From ZC4RG30 sp049841155 (lineage in GTDB: Bacteria; Pseudomonadota; Gammaproteobacteria; Steroidobacterales; Steroidobacteraceae), in NCBI GenBank assembly GCA_049841155.1, contig JASGHI010000003.1:186001-250000 (forward strand): a stretch of 64,000 nt of DNA, read 5' to 3'. Below the pieces are notes generated by a model. That model did not search any database, was not told the origin of the DNA, and saw nothing but the letters and a program-made list of their open reading frames with translations. The stretch's first letter is position 1. Each line of letters begins with the position of its first letter. A program made the position numbers and the translations under genes. This document shows positions 1 through 8,650 of this stretch, in pieces.

Positions 1-2
1 GC

Positions 3-149
3 TTTGGCCTTCCGCAGCAGTGGCGCAGTACGGCGGAGCCGGCGCCTGCGGAGGGGCTGGAAGTACTCACCGACGATGCGGATCCGGAGATGTACGAGGA
101 TCTTGATCTCTACCGCTGGCTCGCGCAGGAGAACGGCAATCATGCCTGA
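3..149 (+). CDS. C-terminal tail of an unidentified protein (5' end outside window)
   Basis: An open frame enters from the left edge and stops at TGA 147-149, overlapping the start of the next gene by 8 bases. The visible 48 residues are acidic (motif DDADPEMYEDLDLYRWLA) and end in NGNHA. Small proteins of this position in proteobacteria, upstream of DUF3106 genes, are often anti-sigma or DUF3619-like membrane proteins with a similar acidic tail ending in a YxWL motif. That link is an inference from context. Too little is present to assign a function. The overlap with the next start suggests the two genes are translated from one transcript. Confidence 0.55.
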   Translation, partial: FGLPQQWRSTAEPAPAEGLEVLTDDADPEMYEDLDLYRWLAQENGNHA

Positions 150-654
150 GCTCTTCAAACGGTCAGGCCTGCCGGGCGTGTTGCTCATTGCCATGCTGGT
201 GCTGGCCGCGCCGGCGCGCGCCGCGGCACCGACGTGGGAACAGCTCAGCCCCGGGCAACAGGAGTTGCTGGCTCCGCTGAAATCACGCTGGGACAGCCTG
301 CCCGAGCTGCGCCGCGAGCGCCTTGCTGCGGGGGCTGACCGTTGGGGTTCGATGGACGAGCAGCAGCGCGCGCGCGCGACCGAGCGTTTGCAGAAATGGC
401 GGCAGATGACGCCTGTCCAGCGGCGCGAGCTGCGCCAGCAACGCGAGGAATTCCGGCGCCTGCCGCCGGAGGAGCGTCGCCGCGTGCTCGACCGCTATCA
501 GCAGCTGCGCCAGCTATCAGCGCAGGAGCGGGCGCGGATGCGGCAGCGGTTCCAGGAGCTGCAGCGCCAGCCGGGCGGATTGCAGCGCGCCTGTCCCGGC
601 AACCTGCAGCAGCGCCTGGATTGCCTGGGCGTGCCGACGCCCCGGGAGCGCTGA
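142..654 (+). CDS. DUF3106-family exported protein
   Basis: A 170-residue protein of unknown function. Residues 1-28 look like a Sec signal peptide (basic start, hydrophobic run LLIAMLVLAAP, then ARA before APTW). The mature part is almost entirely charged helix, with repeats of a pattern like LxPxERRxxLxxRxQxL, rich in Gln, Arg and Glu. This is the typical look of the DUF3106 family and suggests a periplasmic helical or coiled-coil protein. The ATG at 142 overlaps the stop of the preceding gene and directly precedes the signal peptide, so it was preferred to the longer frame starting at 4. The biochemical role is unknown. In related genomes the family lies next to ECF sigma factor/anti-sigma genes. 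Confidence 0.75.
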   Translation: MPELFKRSGLPGVLLIAMLVLAAPARAAAPTWEQLSPGQQELLAPLKSRWDSLPELRRERLAAGADRWGSMDEQQRARATERLQKWRQMTPVQRRELRQQREEFRRLPPEERRRVLDRYQQLRQLSAQERARMRQRFQELQRQPGGLQRACPGNLQQRLDCLGVPTPRER

Positions 655-671
655 ACACGGTTGCCGATGCG

Positions 672-1157
672 CTATGCCACCAGGGCAGCCGCCACCGCTC
701 CCAGCATCGCCACTATCTGCGCGGGCGCGAGCCGCACCTGCACACCGCGCCCGCCGCCATTCACGTAAACCAGTGGATGCCCCAGCGCCTGCTCCTCGAT
801 GGCCACCGGCACGCGCTTCATCTGCCCGAACGGGCTGATGCCGCCCACCTTGTAGCCGGTGATCCGTTCGGCGTCGGCGGGCTTCATCATCTGCGCCGAT
901 TTGGCGCCCAGCGCCGCAGCCAGCTTCTTCATCGACAGCTCGCGGTCCGAAGGCAGCATGGCGCAGGCCGGCTTGCCGTCGGCCAGCACCATCAGCGTCT
1001 TGAGCACGCGCGCCGGTGATTCCTGCAGCGCCTCGGCAGCCTGCAGGCCGACGCTGTCGGCATCCGGATCGTAGTCGTAGCGGTGCACGGTGAAGGCGAC
1101 GCCGGACTGCTCCAGCGCCTTGGTCGCGCGTGTGGTGGCGATGGGGTGGTGGGACAT
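672..1157 (-). CDS. ybaK: Cys-tRNA(Pro)/Cys-tRNA(Cys) deacylase, YbaK/EbsC family
   Basis: A 161-residue YbaK/EbsC protein. The family hydrolyses cysteine mischarged onto tRNA(Pro), acting in trans with prolyl-tRNA synthetase as a cytoplasmic editing factor. Visible family marks are the N-terminal TTRATKALEQSGV segment, the VLKTLMVLADG segment with the conserved lysine at residue 53 (equivalent to the substrate-binding lysine of YbaK), the GAKSAQMMKPADAERITGYKVGGISPFG core and a C-terminal VYVNGGGRGVQVRLAP strand. Length equals that of the family. It is divergent from dusA, with about 50 bases between the two starts, so both promoters lie in a very short interval. Confidence 0.9.
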   Translation of the reverse strand: MSHHPIATTRATKALEQSGVAFTVHRYDYDPDADSVGLQAAEALQESPARVLKTLMVLADGKPACAMLPSDRELSMKKLAAALGAKSAQMMKPADAERITGYKVGGISPFGQMKRVPVAIEEQALGHPLVYVNGGGRGVQVRLAPAQIVAMLGAVAAALVA

Positions 1158-1208
1158 CTGCCTATTATTCCCGCTTCATGTCACGATGCGAAACTCCGGG
1201 AGGAGGAA

Positions 1209-2276
1209 ATGCCTGCGGCTGCCGGAAAGTCATTCGTGGAAGGACCGCCAAGAGTCTCCGTCGCTCCGATGATGGACTGGACCGATCGCCACTGCCGCTA
1301 CTTCCTGCGGCTGTTCGCGCCGGATGTGCTGCTGTACACGGAGATGATCACCGCCCAGGCCATACTGCGCGGGCCGCGCGCTGCGCTGCTGCGTTTTTCT
1401 CCGGCGGAACAGCCGGTGGCGGCCCAGCTGGGTGGTTCGGATCCGGCGCAGCTGGCGCAGGCCGCGCGGGCAGCGCAGGAGGCTGGCTACTGCGAGATCA
1501 ATCTGAACTGCGGTTGCCCCAGTGACCGCGTCAGCGCCGGTGCCTTTGGCGCCTGCCTGATGCTCGATCCGGCCCGCGTGGCCGATTGTGTGCATGCGAT
1601 GCGTGCTGCGGTGACCGTGCCGGTGACCGTGAAATTGCGCATCGGCGTGGTGGACCGCGCGGCCGAAGGCGGGGGCGCCGCGGCCGCAGCCGCGATGCAG
1701 CGCTTCGACGAGCGTGATTTCGCGCAGCTGAGCGGTTTCATGTCCGGCTGCGTCGAGGCGGGAGCCGGCGCCCTGATCGTGCATGCGCGCAAAGCCGTGC
1801 TGGGCGGGTTCTCGCCGCACGAGAACCGCACGGTTCCCCCGCTGCGTTTCGATGTGGTGGAGCGTGCGCGGCAGGCGCTGCCGGGCGTGCCGGTGATCGT
1901 CAACGGCGGGCTGCGCGAGTGCGCCGCCGTGCTCGAAGCGCTGCACCGCTACGACGGGGTGATGATCGGCCGCGAGGCGTACCACCGGCCATGGCTGCTG
2001 GCCGAGCTGCAGCAGGCACTGCATCCCGCGCCGCAGTGGCGCCCACCGGACGCCGGTGAAGTCCTCGAGCACATGCGTGCCTACGCGCGCGCCGAGACGA
2101 GCCAGGGAACCCCACTGCAGGCCGTCACGCGCCACATGCTGGGTCTGATGGGTGGCCGTGCGGGCGCCCGGGCCTACCGCACCCTGATGTCGCAGCAGGC
2201 GCAGCGGGGCATGCCGCTCGAGGAGTTGTTCGACCGCGCTCGCGAGCTTTGCCGGGAAAGTGACGGCGTAGATTGA
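1209..2276 (+). CDS. dusA: tRNA-dihydrouridine synthase A
   Basis: An FMN-dependent enzyme that reduces uridine to dihydrouridine in the D-loop of tRNA (positions 20/20a for DusA). The 355-residue protein has the TIM-barrel start VSVAPMMDWTDRHCR, the catalytic cysteine at residue 103 in EINLNCGCPSDRV, the RIG motif after VTVKL, and the DusA-typical GGFSPHENRTVPPL stretch. The chosen ATG has an ideal ribosome-binding site (AGGAGGAA, partly overlapping the start region). Longer frames reaching back into ybaK have none. Compared with E. coli DusA there is a Gly/Ala-rich insertion after the RIG motif (AAEGGGAAAAAAMQ). The last residues after the barrel are helical, as usual. Confidence 0.92.
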   Translation: MPAAAGKSFVEGPPRVSVAPMMDWTDRHCRYFLRLFAPDVLLYTEMITAQAILRGPRAALLRFSPAEQPVAAQLGGSDPAQLAQAARAAQEAGYCEINLNCGCPSDRVSAGAFGACLMLDPARVADCVHAMRAAVTVPVTVKLRIGVVDRAAEGGGAAAAAAMQRFDERDFAQLSGFMSGCVEAGAGALIVHARKAVLGGFSPHENRTVPPLRFDVVERARQALPGVPVIVNGGLRECAAVLEALHRYDGVMIGREAYHRPWLLAELQQALHPAPQWRPPDAGEVLEHMRAYARAETSQGTPLQAVTRHMLGLMGGRAGARAYRTLMSQQAQRGMPLEELFDRARELCRESDGVD

Positions 2277-2323
2277 AAACCCGGCGTAAGTGTCTTGTTT
2301 TCGCAGCATCCATGCTTCAATCT

Positions 2324-2339
2324 TGTGAACTAGGTCACA
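2324..2339. promoter_or_regulatory. CRP-type binding site
   Basis: TGTGA-N6-TCACA, a perfect symmetric match to the core of the CRP/Vfr consensus. It is centred about 20 bases before the ATG of the cyclase-FHA gene. Because it sits so close to the start, it would overlap the core promoter or the initially transcribed region and is more likely to repress than to activate. Assignment is by motif only. Confidence 0.6.
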
Positions 2340-2351
2340 TTCTTATGTCGC

Positions 2352-3257
2352 ATGGGCACTGATATCGAACTGGCGGTCCTTTTTTCCGACGTCGTCGGCT
2401 CGACCCGCATCTATGAGCAGCTCGGCGACCAGAGGGCGCGGGAGATCGTCGCGCTGTCCATCGAGCTGATGCGCTCGGCCACCGAGCAGCACAAGGGCAC
2501 CGTGATCAAGACCATGGGCGATGAGGTGATGGCCACCTTCGTGAGCCCGGACGATGCCCTCAATGCCGCGGCGCAGATGCAGCGGCAGATCTGCGCCCAT
2601 CCGGTGCTGCAGGTGGATGGGCACCCGGTGGCGCTGCGCATCGGCTGCCACTTCGGGCCCGTGGTGCTGGAGAGCCGCGACGTCTTCGGCGCCACGGTCC
2701 ACACCGCCAACCGCATGACGAGCCAGGCCAAGGCCGGCCAGATCATGACCACTGCAGCCACCGTCGAGAGGCTGTCGCCGGAATGGCGCTCCTCGGTGCG
2801 GCAGATCGACATCGCCATGCTGAAGGGGCAGGGCGTCGAGATCACTCTCTACGAGGTGCTGTGGCAGACCGAGGATGTGACCAGCATGCTGCCGTCCATT
2901 GCGCTCACCGGCGGCTACGACCGCAGGGTGCAGCGGCTGCGGCTGATCCTGCCGGACCGGGAAGTGGTGATCGAGGAGGCACGCCCGCGGATCGCGATCG
3001 GGCGCGCAGACGAGAACGATCTGGTCGTGCGTGGCAATCTGATTTCGCGCGTGCATGCGCGCATCGAGCTCAACCGCAACAAGTTCCTGCTCATCGACCA
3101 GAGCACCAACGGCACTTTCGTGCACACGGTCGACGGGGAGGAATCCTTCGTCCGCCGCGACAGCATGCAGATCAAGGGCGAGGGCACCATTGGCCTTGGC
3201 AAGGTGCCCGAAGCCGATTCCCCGCAGACGGTGCGATTCGTCTGCGAGGAAGCCTGA
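2352..3257 (+). CDS. Class III adenylate cyclase with C-terminal FHA domain
   Basis: A 301-residue soluble signalling protein. Residues 5-170 form a class III nucleotide cyclase homology domain: metal-binding Asp13 (FSDVVGSTR) and Asp57 (MGDEV), with the adenine-selecting pair Lys53 and Asp110, so cAMP is the expected product. The transition-state arginine is Arg121 (TANRM), but the usual asparagine four residues earlier is His117. Residues 190-300 are an FHA phosphothreonine-binding domain with GR (217-218), SRVH (232-235) and NG (253-254) all kept. The architecture suggests cAMP synthesis or a cyclase fold tuned by a phosphorylated partner. There is no clear ribosome-binding site before the ATG. 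A CRP-like palindrome lies immediately upstream, suggesting feedback. Confidence 0.85.
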   Translation: MGTDIELAVLFSDVVGSTRIYEQLGDQRAREIVALSIELMRSATEQHKGTVIKTMGDEVMATFVSPDDALNAAAQMQRQICAHPVLQVDGHPVALRIGCHFGPVVLESRDVFGATVHTANRMTSQAKAGQIMTTAATVERLSPEWRSSVRQIDIAMLKGQGVEITLYEVLWQTEDVTSMLPSIALTGGYDRRVQRLRLILPDREVVIEEARPRIAIGRADENDLVVRGNLISRVHARIELNRNKFLLIDQSTNGTFVHTVDGEESFVRRDSMQIKGEGTIGLGKVPEADSPQTVRFVCEEA

Positions 3258-3261
3258 TCCT

Positions 3262-5037
3262 CTAGCCCAGGCGCTCTTCGACTTCCTCGAGCTCGATGTA
3301 CAGCGAGCCGGGCGTGCGGTTGCCGAACTCGGCGAGGTACTTGCGGATGTCCGCGACTTCCTTGCGCCAGGCGTCGGGCTTCACCGAGAGGATTTCCTCC
3401 AGCGCCGCCGGGGTGATGTCCACTCCCTTGAGGTTGAGGTCCTGCGGCCGCGGCATGTAGCCGATGGCCGTATCCTGCGCCTCGGCCTTGCCGGAGCAGC
3501 GCTCCAGCGCCCAGGCAATCGGACGCAGGTTGTCGCCGAAGCCCGGCCACAGGAACTTGCCGTCCGCGCCCTGCCGGAACCAGTTCACGTGGAACACTTT
3601 CGGGGGGTTCTTCAGTCCCGCGCCGACGTTCAGCCAGTGCTGCCAGTAGTCACCGAAGTTGTAGCCGCAGAAGGGCTTCATCGCCATGGAATCGCGGCGC
3701 ACGACGCCCACGGCGCCCGTGGCCGCGGCCGTGGTCTCCGAGGCCACCGCGGCGCCCATCAGCACGCCATGGTGCCAGTTGCGGGCTTCGTAGATCAGCG
3801 GCGCCAGCTCGCGGCGGCGGCCGCCGAAGACGATCGCCGAGATCGGCACGCCCTTGGGGTTCTCCGCTTCCTTGGTGTAGCTCGGGTTGTAAACGGCGCT
3901 CACCGTGAAGCGCGAATTCGGGTGCGCGGCCGGTCCGTTCTTCGGATCGTAGGGGCGGCCCTGCCAGTCGATGGCCGGCTCGCCTTTGCCCATGCCTTCC
4001 CACCACGGCTCGTTGTCGGCTGTGAGGGCGACGTTGGTGAACAGCGTGTGCTTGCGGATGGTTTCGTAGGCGTTCTTGTTGGTCTTCGGACTGGTGCCGG
4101 GTGCCACGCCGAAATAGCCCGATTCCGGGTTGATGGCCCACAGCCGGCCGTCCGGGCCGGGGTGCATCCAGCAGATGTCGTCGCCCACGGTGAACACTTC
4201 CCAGCCCGGCATCGATTCCGGCGGAATCAGCATGGCGAGGTTGGTCTTGCCGCAGGCCGAGGGGAAGGCGCAGGCGATGTAGTGCGTCTCGCCCTGCGGG
4301 TTCTTGAGGCCGACGATGAGCATGTGCTCGGCGAGCCAGCCTTCGGTGCGCGCCTGGAAGCTGGCGATGCGCAGCGCGTGGCATTTCTTGCCCAGCAGCG
4401 CATTGCCGCCGTAGCCGGAGCCGAAGCTCTTGATGGTGAGCTCTTCGGGGAAGTGCATGATGAAGCGGCGGTTGGGGTCCAGCTCGCCGATGGAGTGCAG
4501 GCCGCGCACGAACTTGCCGCCCTCGGCGCCGATACGCTCCAGCGCAGCGCGCCCCATGCGCGTCATGATGCCCATGTTCAGCACCACGTAGGCGCTGTCG
4601 GTGATTTCCACGCCGCAGCGCGAGTAGGGCGAGTCGAGGGGGCCCATGCAGTAGGGCACCACGTACAGCGTGCGGCCCTTCATGCAGCCCTTGAACAGCT
4701 CGTCCATCTTCGCGTGGGCGTCGGCGGGCGGCATCCAGTTGTTGTTGGGGCCGGCGTCTTCCCGGTGCGGCGTGCAGATGAAGGTCAGGTGCTCGACGCG
4801 CGCCACGTCGCTCGGATGGGAGCGCGCGATGTAGCAGTCGGGGAAAGTCTTCTCGTTGAGCGGCGCGAGTTCCTTGCGCGCGATGAGCTCGTTGCGCAGC
4901 CGCGCGGTTTCGGCGGTCGAGCCGTCGCACCAGTGGATCTGGTCGGGCTGGGTCAGCGCGGCGACGCTGGCCACCCAGTCGGACACTTCCCGGCTGAGCT
5001 GCTGGAGAGGAATGAGGGCGTTGGGAGCTGTAGCCAT
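3262..5037 (-). CDS. pckG: Phosphoenolpyruvate carboxykinase (GTP)
   Basis: Converts oxaloacetate and GTP to phosphoenolpyruvate, CO2 and GDP, the entry step of gluconeogenesis. The 591-residue protein matches the GTP-dependent family in length. It carries the kinase-1 P-loop ACGKTN at about residues 261-266 within FPSACGKTNLAMLIPP, the substrate-loop region PYSRCGVEITDSAYV, and the C-terminal GRPYDPKNGP segment. Start chosen at the internal ATG (MATAPNALIP), since the 30 residues of the longer frame do not look like the family. It is read toward the cyclase gene, with only four bases between the two stops. Promoters must lie in 5038-5233, shared with the divergent helicase gene. Confidence 0.93.
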   Translation of the reverse strand: MATAPNALIPLQQLSREVSDWVASVAALTQPDQIHWCDGSTAETARLRNELIARKELAPLNEKTFPDCYIARSHPSDVARVEHLTFICTPHREDAGPNNNWMPPADAHAKMDELFKGCMKGRTLYVVPYCMGPLDSPYSRCGVEITDSAYVVLNMGIMTRMGRAALERIGAEGGKFVRGLHSIGELDPNRRFIMHFPEELTIKSFGSGYGGNALLGKKCHALRIASFQARTEGWLAEHMLIVGLKNPQGETHYIACAFPSACGKTNLAMLIPPESMPGWEVFTVGDDICWMHPGPDGRLWAINPESGYFGVAPGTSPKTNKNAYETIRKHTLFTNVALTADNEPWWEGMGKGEPAIDWQGRPYDPKNGPAAHPNSRFTVSAVYNPSYTKEAENPKGVPISAIVFGGRRRELAPLIYEARNWHHGVLMGAAVASETTAAATGAVGVVRRDSMAMKPFCGYNFGDYWQHWLNVGAGLKNPPKVFHVNWFRQGADGKFLWPGFGDNLRPIAWALERCSGKAEAQDTAIGYMPRPQDLNLKGVDITPAALEEILSVKPDAWRKEVADIRKYLAEFGNRTPGSLYIELEEVEERLG

Positions 5038-5233
5038 GACTTGGGTACCTGCAAACAACTGTTCCGGGAAGTTTCCATCATACGCGCGCCCGTGCACAAT
5101 TTCTATCCTAGGCAATATCTGTCTCAACAGTAAATGTTTTGGCAGGTATTATGTTGTGTTGCACCAATCTGGCTGCGGACAAATCCCGTGGCTGTTGACG
5201 TGCGGGGCCGGAGCGCGGAACTTGCCGCCCGCG
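5038..5233. other. Divergent intergenic region, pckG / helicase
   Basis: About 200 bases of lower GC than the surroundings, containing the promoters for pckG (minus) and the helicase gene (plus). On the plus strand TATTAT around 5145 and TTGACG around 5197 are promoter-like hexamers, but neither has a well-spaced partner. On the minus strand TATGAT about 45 bases before pckG is the best -10 candidate. No repeat or conserved RNA element was recognised. Confidence 0.35.
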
Positions 5234-7172
5234 ATGCACGAGCTTGAAGAGATATTCGGTCCCGAAGGCCCGCTGGCCACGGTACTGCCTGACTACCGTC
5301 CGCGGCCGGAACAGTTGCGGTTGGCGCATGCGGTGAGTGATGCGCTGGCCGACCGTGGCCAGCTGGCGGCCGAAGCCGGCACGGGAACCGGCAAGACCTT
5401 CGCTTACCTGATTCCGGCATTGCTGTCGGGCCGCCGTGTGGTGGTGTCGACGGGTACGCGCACACTTGCAGGACCAGCTGTTCCATCGCGATCTGCCGCT
5501 GCTGTCACGCGCGCTGGGACGCGCAGTCGCCGTCGCGCTGCTGAAGGGACGCAGCAACTATCTGTGCCGCGAGCGTCTGCTGCGCCTGCCCACGGAGCTG
5601 CCGCTGGATGGTGCGCAGACGCTTGCGGCGCAGGTGCAGCACTGGGCCGGCCAGACGCGGGAGGGGGATCTGGCCGAACTGCCCGAGCTTCCCGACGGAC
5701 ATCCTCTGCGCGAGCGCATCACCTCCACGCGCGACAGCTGCACGGCGCACCGCTGCGCCGAGTTCGGGCGCTGCCATGTCTTCGCCGCCCGGCGGCGCGC
5801 AGCCGAGGCCGATCTGGTCGTGGTCAACCACCATCTGCTGCTGGCGGACCTGGCGCTGAAGGAGGAGGGCTTCGGCGATCTGCTGCCGGCCGCCGATGCG
5901 CTGATCCTGGACGAGGCGCATCAGTTGCCGGAACTGGCGGCCAGCAGTTTCGGCACGCAGTTCTCGGGCCGCCGGGTGGAGCGGCTGATGACCGACATTC
6001 CCGAAGTGCTGCTGCAGGTGGGCTTGGATCCTGCGGCGGTCGCGGCCGAAACGCAGGCACTGCAGCAGGCGCTGTCGCTGATGCAGCGTGAATGCGCCCA
6101 GCTTGCCGGCGGTGGTGCGCGTGCCGACTGGAACGCGGACCAGCCGCGGCTGGATGTTGCCGCGGCCGGACTGGTGGTGGCGCTGGGCGTGCTGGCGGAC
6201 GCCCTCATCGACACCGATCCCGGCGAGACCATCGCGCAGCTTGCCGGCCGCGCGACGGCGCTGGCCGGTGCGCTCGACACCATCGCGTCCGCGGGAGAAA
6301 GCGAGGGCGCAAGACTGGTGTCGGCCACGGCGCGCTCGTTCTCCTGCCAGCTGGTGCCGTTCGAGATCGCCGCGCGCTTTCGCGCGCTGATGCAGTCGCG
6401 TCCGGCGGCGTGGATATTCACCTCGGCCACGCTCGCCGTGGGCGATGACTTCAGCCATTTCCAGCGGCGCCTCGGGCTCGACGATCGCTGCCGGACGCTG
6501 CGCATCGACAGCCCCTTCGAATTTGCCCGGCAGGCGCTGCTGTATCTTCCCGAGCACATGCCCGATCCGGCATCGCCCGACTTCACCGAAGCCGTCGTGC
6601 GCTGCGCGGCCGGGCTCATCGAGGCTTCGGGCGGGGGTGCATTCCTGCTGTTCACCAGCCACCGCGCCCTGGCCGCCGCGGCGCGGCTGCTGCGCGCGAC
6701 ACGGGCGGAGCTGCCGCTGCTGGTGCAGGGGGAATCCCCGCGCGAGCAGCTGCTGCGGGAATTCCGCCGCCGCGACGATGCCGTGCTGCTGGGCAGCGCG
6801 AGTTTCTGGGAGGGCGTGGACGTGAAGGGGCGCGCGCTGCGCCTGGTGGTGATCGATCGCCTGCCGTTTGCCTCGCCCGAGGACCCGGTCATCCGTGCGC
6901 GCATGCGGCATGCACGGGAAAGCGGCGGCGATCCATTCAGTGATTTCCAGGTGCCAGAGGCGGCGCTGGCGCTGAAGCAGGGTGTCGGCAGGCTCATTCG
7001 CAGCGAGCAGGACGAAGGTCTGGTGGTGATCTGCGATCCGCGCCTGGTGAGCCGCGGCTATGGCCGCAGACTGCTGGCGGCGCTGCCGCCCATGCGGCGC
7101 AGCCGCGATGCCGCCGACGCGCTGCAGCTGCTGCGCCGCCTGGCGCATGATGGCGCGGCGGCGGGCGCATGA
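5234..7172 (+). pseudogene. DinG/YoaA-type FeS DNA helicase interrupted by a one-base frameshift
   Basis: Two consecutive frames together make a complete superfamily 2 XPD-like helicase of about 646 residues. The first part (5234 to about 5465) starts MHELEEIFGPEG and holds the Walker A motif (AEAGTGTGKT). The second (about 5466-7172) resumes with LQDQLFHRDLP, four cysteines placed like the FeS-cluster ligands (YLC, DSC, HRC, GRC), the DEAH box (LILDEAHQ) and the C-terminal helicase lobe (LGSASFWEGVDVKG, GVGRLIRS). The break lies in CGCACACTTGCAG at 5459-5471. Removing one base restores the family sequence TRTLQDQL. Neither half could work alone. No slippery site or stimulatory element like that of prfB is seen, so this is a real mutation or a sequence error. 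Confidence 0.8.
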
Positions 7173-7885
7173 AGCTGCTGGCCATCGACACCGCCAGCGG
7201 CTGCTGTTCGGCAGCGCTGTGGATCGACGGCGCGGTACGCGAGGCTGCGCAGTGCACGGCGCGCGACCATGCCCGGCTGGTCCTTCCCATGGTGCAGGGT
7301 CTGCTGCAGGAGGCGGGCATCGGTTTGCCGCAGCTCTCGGCCATTGCCTTCGGGCGCGGTCCTGGATCATTCACCGGCCTGCGCATCGCGGCGGGGGTGG
7401 TGCAGGGGCTGGCTTTCGGTGCCGGTCTCGGTGTGGTGCCGGTATCGGACCTGCGGGCACTGGCCGCCCAGGCGCTGCGCCGCGCTGATCCGGCGCCGGC
7501 CGCCTCCCGCGTGCTGGCCTGCATGGATGCCCGCATGTCGGAAGTCTATGCGGCTGTGTATGCGGTGGAAGGCGGCATGCCCGGCAACGAGCTGCTGACC
7601 GAGCGCGTGACCACCGCCGGGCAGTTGACCGACGACTGCCGGGTTGCCGGGGGTGCCGTGATGCGGGCCGCGGGGCGGGGCCTTGCGGCGTGGCCGCAGA
7701 TCGCGGTGAAACTGGCCGTGCCTGCCGCGGGCTGTTTCGCCGATGCCGAGCCGCAGGCGCGCGACATCGCCGACATCGCGGTGCGCGAGCTTGCGCGCGG
7801 CCTGCAGCCGGCGCCGCCGGAAGCGGCCCAGCCGGTGTACCTGCGCGACCGGGTTGCCGCAGTGCCTTCCGGCACCGTGCTGTAA
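7169..7885 (+). CDS. tsaB: tRNA threonylcarbamoyladenosine biosynthesis protein TsaB
   Basis: A partner of TsaD and TsaE in making t6A37 on ANN-decoding tRNAs. The 238-residue protein has the ASKHA-fold start LLAIDTASGCCSAALW and the family signature FGRGPGSFTGLRIAAGV at about residue 68, followed by the less conserved C-terminal half. The ATG overlaps the stop of the helicase gene (ATGA), so the two are transcribed together. Its stop codon lies inside the first PhoB repeat of the phoB promoter. The gene is essential in most bacteria, which argues that the region is still transcribed despite the upstream frameshift. Confidence 0.93.
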   Translation: MKLLAIDTASGCCSAALWIDGAVREAAQCTARDHARLVLPMVQGLLQEAGIGLPQLSAIAFGRGPGSFTGLRIAAGVVQGLAFGAGLGVVPVSDLRALAAQALRRADPAPAASRVLACMDARMSEVYAAVYAVEGGMPGNELLTERVTTAGQLTDDCRVAGGAVMRAAGRGLAAWPQIAVKLAVPAAGCFADAEPQARDIADIAVRELARGLQPAPPEAAQPVYLRDRVAAVPSGTVL

Positions 7886-7912
7886 GATTCCTGTAACGAA
7901 GCTGTCATGAAA
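7880..7912 (+). promoter_or_regulatory. Three tandem PhoB half-sites (Pho box) before phoB
   Basis: Three directly repeated 11-base units: CTGTAAGATTC (7880-7890), CTGTAACGAAG (7891-7901), CTGTCATGAAA (7902-7912). The E. coli Pho box is CTGTCAT repeated every 11 bases. From the end of the first pair (7897) there are 10 bases to TGAAAT (7908-7913), a plausible -10 with the spacing known for Pho promoters. The array overlaps both the tsaB stop and the first possible ATG of phoB, and indicates autoregulation of phoBR. Confidence 0.8.
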
Positions 7913-7954
7913 TCTGCGCCGCGGGAGACTTCCCGCGGAACTGGAGAGCAAGGT

Positions 7955-8646
<692 letters not shown>

Positions 8647-8650
<4 letters not shown>

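Noticed and set aside
3055..5133. A 692-codon plus-strand frame across pckG
   Set aside because: pckG on the minus strand has all family motifs; the plus-strand translation does not resemble a protein.
5459..5471. Programmed frameshifting in the helicase gene
   Set aside because: No internal Shine-Dalgarno, slippery heptamer or rare-codon/stop arrangement is present at the junction, in contrast to prfB.
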